A DNA stretch of 60,603 nt from the NCBI GenBank assembly GCA_015066205.1, contig SVOV01000011.1, forward strand, positions 1 to 60,603, given 5' to 3'. Below, in pieces: positions 8,143 through 15,524 of the stretch; position 1 is the first letter of the stretch, and every line of letters begins with the position of its first letter. Position numbers and translations under genes: made by a program. Source of the stretch: Oscillospiraceae bacterium. Lineage in GTDB: Bacteria; Bacillota; Clostridia; Oscillospirales; Acutalibacteraceae. Under the pieces are notes generated by a model. That model saw only the letters and a list, made by a program, of their open reading frames with translations. It was not told the origin of the DNA and ran no database searches.

Positions 8143-9210
8143 TTACATACCTGGTAGTTTAATATATTCACCTAATTTATAATCCCATTCCTCCGGTTCA
8201 AAGGGAAGAATTCCTCCGCCGGAATAGAATGTCATTTCACCAACATAAATTTTATTGCCTGTTTCATAAAAATCGACTCTGACAAAAGGAAAGGGTTCAG
8301 CCAAAATTTCAGCGCACCTTATCATTTCATCAAAAAACTTCGGTTTTTCAAGATTATCAGCATTTTTTCTTCCGCCGTAAGTAAAGGGAAGTCGATTAAA
8401 ATCGGGATCAAAGAACGTATAAGTAAGCTTTCCGTCTTTTTGCCTGTCGGTTGCAATAAACAGGAATTTGACCTTACCGTTACAGCAGTAAAACTTGTAA
8501 TCATAAAGCTGTCCGTCAAACTGCTCCATATATTCCTCAGCATAAACGACAGGCTTCATATTTTTGTAGCCCCAGTTAAATGCCTGAAAATAGCTGTTCT
8601 GTCCGGGTTCCATCCAGAATTTTATCTTTTCGACTGCATCAGCTTTCTTCAGCTTCGATTTGTCCTTGACGATTATGTTATAACCGCTTGACCAGTTAAC
8701 TTTCATCACAAACTTATCGGGAAGAACTCCGAAATCAATATCGTCTGCATTGTCCCAGCTTGCAATGGTAGGAACTACATAGCCTTCGCCTAATTTTTCA
8801 GTAACATAATCTTTAACTGCAAATTTATCGCAACAGGTTGTAACAAGAGGATTATGATAATTTAGCTTGATCCAGAAAATCTTTTCGTTCATTGTTTTCG
8901 GATTATCAAGATCAGGCGTATATCCGAGCTTTTCTTCAAAAATCGATACAGCAATTTTCCGTATTTTTTCATCTGTCAGCTGGTCATTAAGCATATAATT
9001 TACCTTAGCCTGATTGACGAAAATTTTGTCAAGATATTTATTGATAAAAGGTATGCGGAGTGTAATTCCGAAAAATTTATAAAGCTTACGGTTATCACGG
9101 ATAATTGTTTCAAAGGGAATATTGATTCCGAATATCCGAAATATTTTTTTGTCACCGTTTACTTTAACCTTATAAGGAATTCTTACAGGACCGAGATTTA
9201 TATAATTCAT
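8143..9210 (-). CDS. TupA-like ATP-grasp protein
   Basis: 355 residues. An N-terminal extension of about 70 residues (IRIFGI-type beta repeats) precedes one TupA-like ATP-grasp domain with NEKIFWIKLNYHNP, CCDKFAVKDYV, NWSSGYNIIVKDKSKL and FPFVRVDFYETGNKIYVGEM. The domain is closely related to the N-terminal domain of the fused protein 24 bases downstream, so the pair arose by duplication. Role by family: ATP-dependent amide or peptide bond formation on a surface polymer precursor. The ATG at 9210 has GGAGAAT upstream, five bases after the previous stop. Confidence 0.85.
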   Translation of the reverse strand: MNYINLGPVRIPYKVKVNGDKKIFRIFGINIPFETIIRDNRKLYKFFGITLRIPFINKYLDKIFVNQAKVNYMLNDQLTDEKIRKIAVSIFEEKLGYTPDLDNPKTMNEKIFWIKLNYHNPLVTTCCDKFAVKDYVTEKLGEGYVVPTIASWDNADDIDFGVLPDKFVMKVNWSSGYNIIVKDKSKLKKADAVEKIKFWMEPGQNSYFQAFNWGYKNMKPVVYAEEYMEQFDGQLYDYKFYCCNGKVKFLFIATDRQKDGKLTYTFFDPDFNRLPFTYGGRKNADNLEKPKFFDEMIRCAEILAEPFPFVRVDFYETGNKIYVGEMTFYSGGGILPFEPEEWDYKLGEYIKLPGM

Positions 9211-9215
9211 AAGTG

Positions 9216-10256
9216 TTATTCTCCGACAATTTCAGTAAGAAATCTGTTTAATGCGTATATGTACCATTTCTGATCTCCTGTCATTTCAGAAATATGGTCA
9301 GCTTTTATCTCCTTATGGAGAGGTCCCGTCCAGTCCTTAAGCCATTCACCCATGGGTCTCGGAAGCGGAGTCTTTTCAGGAACGGGAATATCAGGATAAA
9401 GCTTGCAGAAGAGTTCTTTTATAATGTATTTACCGTCGCCGTTTCGAATTCGCACCAAATCCAAAGGAATACCGAGGATCGATGATGCATAAGGGGAAAA
9501 GAAATTAATATTTCCGAGGTTGCACGCATTATTATAAAATCCGAGGGAAACATCATATTCAAAAGCATTGAGAAAGCCGAAAACATCAACATATCCGGCT
9601 TCATCACAATGAGGAATTATCGGATCCTGAATAACGCGAGGTTCACGCAGAGCCTTTGTGACATCAACGAATGAAAAACGCTCTGTGAATTCCTCAAGAG
9701 TCCAATCCCTTGACAGGAGCTTACTGTGACCGCCGTAAATTATATCCGCTGTTTCGCCGAATATTAGTGTTTTGATTCCGTCACATTTGGCTTGAAGAGC
9801 CGCTTTATAAACCTGAACCTCAATAGAATGGATGGGACATCCCTTATTTTTCATAAGAGGTACAGTGAAATCTTCGAAATCTTTCCACTCAATTTCGATA
9901 ACTTTATGCTTAAGTCGGTTGATATCAGCATATTTTTTTGCCGCTGCAGTTTCATCAATTCCGCCCTCAGATTTACAATGAAGAGTGTAGGTCTGAGTTC
10001 CCTCCGGAAGATAGGATGCAAGAATTGCGGAGTCCATACCGCTGCTGAGCATCAGAGCAACAGGACCATTGTTGAGAACAGTGTTCATTTCTTTATTCAG
10101 ATGTGCATCAAGCTCTTGAGATGAACAAATCGGGGTGCGCTTTGAGTCATTTTTATAAAACCATGGGTTCAGCTCATCCGAAAACCTGCGGTCGTGGTCA
10201 ACAATTGCTCGGTACATGAGATATGAATTCATGCAAAAATTAAGATCGGTCTGCAT
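9216..10256 (-). CDS. Asparagine synthase-like amide synthetase lacking glutaminase
   Basis: 346 residues. The PP-loop motif SSGMDSA (residues 71-77) and GETADIIYGGH mark the ATP-pyrophosphatase synthetase domain of AsnB-type enzymes. The N-terminal glutaminase domain, with its catalytic Cys2, is absent; the first 60 residues are only a short lead-in. The enzyme therefore likely uses free ammonia, a partner glutaminase, or an amino-sugar or amino-acid nucleophile. Its place between a cytidylyltransferase and ATP-grasp ligases suggests amidation of a polymer precursor rather than asparagine supply. GGAG lies before the ATG and four bases separate it from the upstream gene. Confidence 0.82.
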   Translation of the reverse strand: MQTDLNFCMNSYLMYRAIVDHDRRFSDELNPWFYKNDSKRTPICSSQELDAHLNKEMNTVLNNGPVALMLSSGMDSAILASYLPEGTQTYTLHCKSEGGIDETAAAKKYADINRLKHKVIEIEWKDFEDFTVPLMKNKGCPIHSIEVQVYKAALQAKCDGIKTLIFGETADIIYGGHSKLLSRDWTLEEFTERFSFVDVTKALREPRVIQDPIIPHCDEAGYVDVFGFLNAFEYDVSLGFYNNACNLGNINFFSPYASSILGIPLDLVRIRNGDGKYIIKELFCKLYPDIPVPEKTPLPRPMGEWLKDWTGPLHKEIKADHISEMTGDQKWYIYALNRFLTEIVGE

Positions 10257-10260
10257 AAAA

Positions 10261-10680
10261 CTAATCTCCGTTTCTCAGGTGCTTAAGTGCTTTTGATATC
10301 TGGGTGGAGGATATATTTTTTGTATAAGGGAAATACACAATTCTGATTCCGGCTTCTTCAAATTGTTTCTCATAATCCTGCCATTTTTCGCTGTTATACC
10401 AGTCATCGCCGACGAACATAACATTTGCTTTTAGTTTTTTGCACATTTCAAGCTTATCCATATTTTCCTGTGCAACAACGGCATCAACAAATCTGATATT
10501 GCGGACGATCTCAATACGGTCATTAAACGGGATTACGGGAGTTTTTCCTTTATATTTGACAAGCTCGTCAGTGCTCACTCCGACAATGAGCTTATCGCAC
10601 ATACCTTTTGCGTTTCGCAAGAGATTAAGATGTCCTACATGAAACAAATCAAAGACACCTGCTGTATATCCGATGATCAT
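10261..10680 (-). CDS. TagD-like cytidylyltransferase
   Basis: 139 residues, a full-length single-domain nucleotidyltransferase. HVGH (14-17) after GVFDLF is the HxGH ATP/CTP motif; VGVSTDEL and the C-terminal ISSTQI match the RTxGISTT-type motif of glycerol-3-phosphate cytidylyltransferases. The reaction is CTP plus a phosphorylated alcohol giving a CDP-alcohol. Substrate could be glycerol 3-phosphate, phosphocholine or phosphoethanolamine; the sequence alone does not decide. It overlaps the licD stop by one base (TAATG), with AGGAGG inside the end of licD, so the two are translationally coupled and the CDP-alcohol probably feeds the LicD transferase. Confidence 0.85.
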   Translation of the reverse strand: MIIGYTAGVFDLFHVGHLNLLRNAKGMCDKLIVGVSTDELVKYKGKTPVIPFNDRIEIVRNIRFVDAVVAQENMDKLEMCKKLKANVMFVGDDWYNSEKWQDYEKQFEEAGIRIVYFPYTKNISSTQISKALKHLRNGD

Positions 10681-11537
10681 TACATTTCCTCCTGTGAATC
10701 GAATTCAATTATATGGGGAAGATGTCCGTATCTTTTGTCTTCATCGGGAATTGTTTTATAATCCCCGTACTGTGCACTGAGATAGGCATCGAAATTTCTC
10801 GGAACGGGCATCTGAAAATCCTCGAAGGGGAGGGTTGCGATGGGATAAAGATCATTGATCTTAACTCTCAGACGTCTTCGTACTATATGAGATATTTCCT
10901 TACATTTTTTATTATTAAACATCTGTACACTGCTGTCCAATAACTTAAAAAGAAAAGATTTCGGTACAGGTGCGAGCAAATAGTGCAGAGCTTTTCTTAT
11001 TACGGTTTTATAATTCTCTTTTCTTTCAAATCTCGAGCTGCAGACGGTTTTAAGAGATTTACTGAGATAAAGCTGATAAAGGAATCGGCAAAGCTTAAAA
11101 TGCAGCTTCTTTAAAATCGGATTATCGGGTACATTGTCAAAGGGAAAAATGTCAATAAATAATCCGTGATGAATATTAAGGTTTCTGAGATAATACTCAA
11201 CAAACTTAGTGTTGTCTTTTCTTACTTTTGAGAAATAAAAGGGGGATTGCTTTTCTGTAAAGAAAGATTGAAGAAAATAACCGTCAGGCAATTCAACAGA
11301 TGCATACTTTAAGAATGCATCGTAATCTTTACGGGGCATAGCAATGTCAATATCGTCATCCCAAGGAATAAATCCCTGATGGCGAACAGCGCCGAGAACA
11401 GATCCTCCGACAGCGAAATATGTAAGATTATGTTTTTTACAGATAATGTCAATTTCTTTAAGAATTTTTAATTCATTACAATGAATATTTGAAAGTATCT
11501 CTTTGTAATCCTGATTATTAGCATTAGTTGACATCAT
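10680..11537 (-). CDS. LicD-family phosphotransferase
   Basis: 285 residues. GGSVLGAVRHQGFIPWDDD (44-62), continuing through IDIAMPRKDYD, is the nucleotidyltransferase-fold active site of LicD proteins, with the metal-binding WDDDID. LicD enzymes move phosphocholine or another phospho-alcohol from a CDP carrier to a surface glycan. It is the first gene of the operon and is followed by a cytidylyltransferase that can make the donor. Cytoplasmic, no membrane segment. The two N-terminal Met codons leave the exact start uncertain. The intergenic region to the divergent dockerin gene holds the promoter region. Confidence 0.87.
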   Translation of the reverse strand: MMSTNANNQDYKEILSNIHCNELKILKEIDIICKKHNLTYFAVGGSVLGAVRHQGFIPWDDDIDIAMPRKDYDAFLKYASVELPDGYFLQSFFTEKQSPFYFSKVRKDNTKFVEYYLRNLNIHHGLFIDIFPFDNVPDNPILKKLHFKLCRFLYQLYLSKSLKTVCSSRFERKENYKTVIRKALHYLLAPVPKSFLFKLLDSSVQMFNNKKCKEISHIVRRRLRVKINDLYPIATLPFEDFQMPVPRNFDAYLSAQYGDYKTIPDEDKRYGHLPHIIEFDSQEEM

Positions 11538-11873
11538 TAATGCACCGACTTACTTATGTATAATATTACAAAATATTATTATAACATTTTATGTGCATTT
11601 TTCAAGTATCTTAAAGAGATTTTTATAAAAAAACGAAATTTTGAGCTAAATCAATAAACATTTTTTTGTAATATTAATTGTCAATTAACTTATTAGTGTT
11701 GTAATATTGTCGGACAATACACTATTTTGTAAAATCTGCAGGATAAAATTATGGTATAGACATTTTTTTATGTTTGTGGTATTATAAAAATGGCTATATG
11801 TTTGCTGATGTTAGTTATTTAACTTTTTGGCGAAAAAATCAAATTTATAGCTTCAGACAACGGAGGTAGAAAA
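11538..11873. promoter_or_regulatory. Divergent control region with two perfect palindromes
   Basis: This AT-rich 336-bp region separates the (-) surface-polymer operon from the (+) dockerin genes. It holds two 15-base palindromes of the same 7-1-7 geometry: TTAATTGTCAATTAA (11674-11688) and TATTGTCGGACAATA (11705-11719). The second is flanked by TAGTG and CACTA. Both are plausible operator sites between divergent promoters. No gene is visible here. Confidence 0.45.
11757..11785 (+). promoter_or_regulatory. Sigma-A-type promoter for the dockerin gene
   Basis: TAGACA (11757-11762), 17-base spacer, TATTAT (11780-11785) with an extended TG one base before the -10. It lies 88 bases upstream of the ATG at 11874. 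Confidence 0.5.
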
Positions 11874-14800
11874 ATGTTTTCAAACTATCTGAAAAAATCT
11901 ATTTCATTATTTCTGACTCTTCTGATGGTCATTTCTGTAATGTCCGTTCAGGTTTCTGCATCAGAAATAAGCGATGATTCTGTTACTCAGACTGAGATGT
12001 TAACAGAGAAAATGCCTGATTTTAAGGCATCCCGTGCTTTAAGTGATTCTTCTATCGGTGTGACGATTAATAGGACTTCTACTTTTGGCAGTTTTTCACA
12101 TACAACTAACGGCAACAAAATTACTGTTGTTGCAGACAGCGGTCTTGTGAATCAAGCAAAGGGAACTGTTACAATCACTAATAATAAAAGCACATCAGTT
12201 TTGCTTTCATTCTGTTATACTGTTTCCGGAAGTAAGGGCTTCGTTAGCGGCACTATTTCAGGAAAGTCCGGAGTATATAATGCTGTACTTGCTAAAGGAG
12301 CATCTTTAACCTTTACTTTTGATTCCGGTGCACTTAATGCTGATGCAACACTTTATATTGAAAATTTAAGTGCAAAAGCTATCGTATCAGGCCCTGCCAA
12401 TGTCAATGTAATTTATAATCCTGATTTTGGTACTGTAAGCGGTGCCGGCGAGAATGTGGGTACAGCCGGAAGCAGAGTTACTGTTACAGCTTCTGCAAAA
12501 TCAGGCAGTAAATTTTTAGCCTGGACTGATGAAAACAATATGATTCTTTCAAAATCAGCATCATATTCTTTTACAGCTACAGGAAATGATACATTAAAGG
12601 CTTTATTTACAAATCCGAACGGCGAAGCTTATTTTACCGCAGGAAATTACTATCACAGCGATCTTAACAAAGCTGCTGCTGCAACTTCTTTAGTTGTTCC
12701 TGTTGCCGACGGTGTGCTTGCTGCAGGTAATTACACCATTCCTGCAGGTGTTACTCTTCTGATTCCCAGAGATTCTGCTAATTCTATTGAGAGAAGCACT
12801 CCTATAGGAATTGATAAAGAGGCGAATCCTTATGTAACCCCTACAGCATTCCGTACACTGAAAATGGCTGACGGTGCTAAAATTACCGTAAACGGTGAAA
12901 TATGTGTTGCCGGTTTACAGTATGCGGGCGGTACCGGTCAGGTTATGGGCGGTGTTTATGGACCCGTAGGATTCATCAGAATGGAAGCCGGAAGCAAGAT
13001 TACCGTTAATAATAATGCAAAGCTTTATGCATGGGGCTACATTGTTGGCTCAGGCGAAGTTGAGATCATGAGAGGCGGTACAGTTTATGAATCCTTCCAG
13101 TCTACTGACTGGCGAGGCGGTACTGCTACAAGTGCTCTTGCAATGGACGAAAATAATCATGTATTCCCCATGACACAGTATTATGTTCAGAATATTGAGG
13201 TTCCTATGAAAATCAATGCAGGTGCCTTTGAAAAGGGTTACTCCTGCACAACTGTAACTCCTGTTTCTCTGTTAGGTGTTAAGGGTGCCGAGGTTCCCTT
13301 TATCGGCTCGGGTGATTCTAACCTCTTTACCATTGATTCAGGTTATATTATCAAGGACTATGATGAGGCTACAGACCGTCAGAACTATAAGGTTTACGGA
13401 AGCCTTTCAATGAAAAAAATCAGAGTTTCGATGGCAGCAGGTTTGCTGGGTTCAACAATTACTCTTGACTCCAGCAAATATGTGCTTCCTATCACAAATA
13501 ACCTTACAGTTGAGGTATTCAGCGGTACAATCAACATTACTCAGGATATATGCTTCCTTCCCGGATCGGCAATTATTGTTCATCAGGGTGCAACAGGTAA
13601 CCTTGCAGACGGAAAGAGTGTATTTGTTTATGATGTCGATGAATGGGGCGGTTATGTCGGACCCGGAAATGCAAAGGTAATTCCCTTGCCCTTTGCTCCC
13701 GGCAGAATAGCAAACCGTGCACCGCTTTCTGACGCAAAAATTCAGATAGACGGTACAGTCAACGCTTCCTCCGGCTTCCTTTATACAACAAAGAGCGGTG
13801 CTATTGTTACAAGCACCGGTACCGGAAGAGTTATTATGAAGAACGGTACTGCAACCGAAACATATCAGATTTCTCAGGTTAATACAGATACAAGCAATGT
13901 TGCAATTCCCGTAGTTGTTGCAAAGCTTCAGAATGTTGACGGCACTACAACTAATCCCGCAAAGGAAATCAATCCCAAGGCAGGCACAATTTATACATAT
14001 ACCGACGGTAAATGGGTTGCTAAGTGCAGAAACTCAACCTGTGAAACTAACGGTCAGCCTACTTGCGCTGAAGCTCTTCCTTGTAAGTTCTGTGCTCAGA
14101 TGATTAAGCCCGGTCACAAGTATACATCTACAGTAACTTCTCCTGCAACTTGTGTCGATGAAGGTGTCCGCACCTTTACATGCTCAGGATGTAATGATGA
14201 ATATACAGAAAAGATCCCTGCAACAGGTGTACATACCTACACAGATGAGATAACAACACCTGCATACTGTACGACAGACGGTGTGCGTACATATACCTGT
14301 ACTGTTTGTGAAGATTCATACACTGAAAAAATTGATGCAACAGGTCATACTACTGTTATTGATATTGCAGTTGCTCCCACTTGTACCGAAACAGGCTTAA
14401 CTGAAGGTTCACACTGTTCGGTTTGTAATGAAATTCTTGTACCTCAGGAAACAGTTGAAGAAACAGGCCACACTCCCGTGACAGATATAGCTGTAGCTCC
14501 TACTTGTACCGAAACAGGTCTGACAGAGGGTTCACACTGTTCAGTTTGTAATGAGATTCTTGTACCTCAGGACACAGTTGAAGAAACAGGCCACACTCCT
14601 GTGACTGATATTGCAGTAGCTCCTACTTGTACCGAAACAGGTCTGACAGAGGGTTCACATTGTTCTGTATGTAATGTTGTTCTTTCAGCGCAGGAAACAG
14701 TTCCCGCAACAGGCCATAGCTATAAAGAATCTGTTACAACTCCCGCTACTTGTGTAGCTGACGGTGTCCGCACATTTACCTGCGAAGCTTGCTCTGACAC

Positions 14801-15392
14801 GTACACAGAGAAGATACCTTCTCTTGGCGGTCATAAGCTTAACTGGACTGAAACTAAAAAGCCTACAGCTTTTGAAGAGGGCGTAAGTACAGGTAAGTGT
14901 TCAGTTTGTGGCTATACTGAAACAAAAGCTATTGCTAAGCTTCTTATAATTGATGTAAAGCCTGAAAGTGATGAAGCAGTAAAGATTATCGAAAGCGGCT
15001 CTGTTATTGCTTTTGAAAAGATCTCGGTTGATACCTTCCTTAAGGAGATAACTGAAAAGTCAGAAATTGTATCACAGGATGGTAAAACAGTAGCATCTGA
15101 TGCTGATATTTCATCAGGTATGAAGATCGTTCTTAAGAATGATTCCGGCAAAATTGTTGATGAAAAGACAATAATTGTTCCCGGAGATGTAGACTGTGAC
15201 GGTTCTATTTCAGCATCTGATGCCCGTGCAGCGCTTCGCAGATCAGTTGGTCTTGATGTTTTAAAGGATTTCCAGGAAACAGCAGCTGATGTTAACCGTG
15301 ACGGTAAAATTACCTCTATGGACGCAAGAGAAATTCTTCGTGCATCTGTAGGTCTTGTTGATAAGAAAGATTTCTTTAATAATATTAAATAA
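11874..15392 (+). CDS. Large secreted dockerin protein with Cys-rich tandem repeats
   Basis: 1172 residues. Signal peptide (residues 1-30: MFSNYLKKSISLFLTL, then VQVSASE). A beta-rich N-terminal half includes an InlB-B/Listeria-type repeat near 170-245 (VTASAKSGSKFLAWTDENN). Residues 720-1020 hold repeats of about 41-45 residues, each with paired cysteines (PTCTETG and HCSVCN), three of them nearly identical. The C-terminus (about 1103-1166) is a type I dockerin: two calcium loops, DVDCDGSISASDAR and DVNRDGKITSMDAR, each with LRxSVGL. It likely docks to a cell-surface cohesin and acts as an adhesin or glycan-binding protein; no catalytic domain is recognised. GGAGGTAG lies before the ATG. Its signal peptide and ribosome site match the next gene's. 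Confidence 0.8.
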   Translation: MFSNYLKKSISLFLTLLMVISVMSVQVSASEISDDSVTQTEMLTEKMPDFKASRALSDSSIGVTINRTSTFGSFSHTTNGNKITVVADSGLVNQAKGTVTITNNKSTSVLLSFCYTVSGSKGFVSGTISGKSGVYNAVLAKGASLTFTFDSGALNADATLYIENLSAKAIVSGPANVNVIYNPDFGTVSGAGENVGTAGSRVTVTASAKSGSKFLAWTDENNMILSKSASYSFTATGNDTLKALFTNPNGEAYFTAGNYYHSDLNKAAAATSLVVPVADGVLAAGNYTIPAGVTLLIPRDSANSIERSTPIGIDKEANPYVTPTAFRTLKMADGAKITVNGEICVAGLQYAGGTGQVMGGVYGPVGFIRMEAGSKITVNNNAKLYAWGYIVGSGEVEIMRGGTVYESFQSTDWRGGTATSALAMDENNHVFPMTQYYVQNIEVPMKINAGAFEKGYSCTTVTPVSLLGVKGAEVPFIGSGDSNLFTIDSGYIIKDYDEATDRQNYKVYGSLSMKKIRVSMAAGLLGSTITLDSSKYVLPITNNLTVEVFSGTINITQDICFLPGSAIIVHQGATGNLADGKSVFVYDVDEWGGYVGPGNAKVIPLPFAPGRIANRAPLSDAKIQIDGTVNASSGFLYTTKSGAIVTSTGTGRVIMKNGTATETYQISQVNTDTSNVAIPVVVAKLQNVDGTTTNPAKEINPKAGTIYTYTDGKWVAKCRNSTCETNGQPTCAEALPCKFCAQMIKPGHKYTSTVTSPATCVDEGVRTFTCSGCNDEYTEKIPATGVHTYTDEITTPAYCTTDGVRTYTCTVCEDSYTEKIDATGHTTVIDIAVAPTCTETGLTEGSHCSVCNEILVPQETVEETGHTPVTDIAVAPTCTETGLTEGSHCSVCNEILVPQDTVEETGHTPVTDIAVAPTCTETGLTEGSHCSVCNVVLSAQETVPATGHSYKESVTTPATCVADGVRTFTCEACSDTYTEKIPSLGGHKLNWTETKKPTAFEEGVSTGKCSVCGYTETKAIAKLLIIDVKPESDEAVKIIESGSVIAFEKISVDTFLKEITEKSEIVSQDGKTVASDADISSGMKIVLKNDSGKIVDEKTIIVPGDVDCDGSISASDARAALRRSVGLDVLKDFQETAADVNRDGKITSMDAREILRASVGLVDKKDFFNNIK
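14343..14711 (+). repeat. Three 123-bp in-frame tandem repeats
   Basis: Units start at 14343, 14466 and 14589, each encoding 41 residues from GHT through APTCTETGLTEGSHCSVCNE. The second and third are nearly identical in DNA, suggesting recent duplication or gene conversion. More diverged copies flank the array. Repeat number could vary between strains. Confidence 0.85.
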
Positions 15393-15402
15393 ATCTCAGT
15401 TT

Positions 15403-15440
15403 CAAAGCTCTGTATCTGACGGTACGGAGCTTTGTTTTTC
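15403..15440 (+). terminator. Rho-independent terminator
   Basis: CAAAGCTCTGT (15403-15413) pairs with ACGGAGCTTTG (15424-15434, one mismatch), followed by TTTTTC. It separates the two dockerin genes, which are therefore probably transcribed independently. Confidence 0.75.
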
Positions 15441-15524
15441 TCCTGTTTATAATTTCATTGACTTTTATCAAAAATTATGATACCTTATTAATAAAAATAT
15501 TTATTATTTTTTGGAGGTAGAAAA

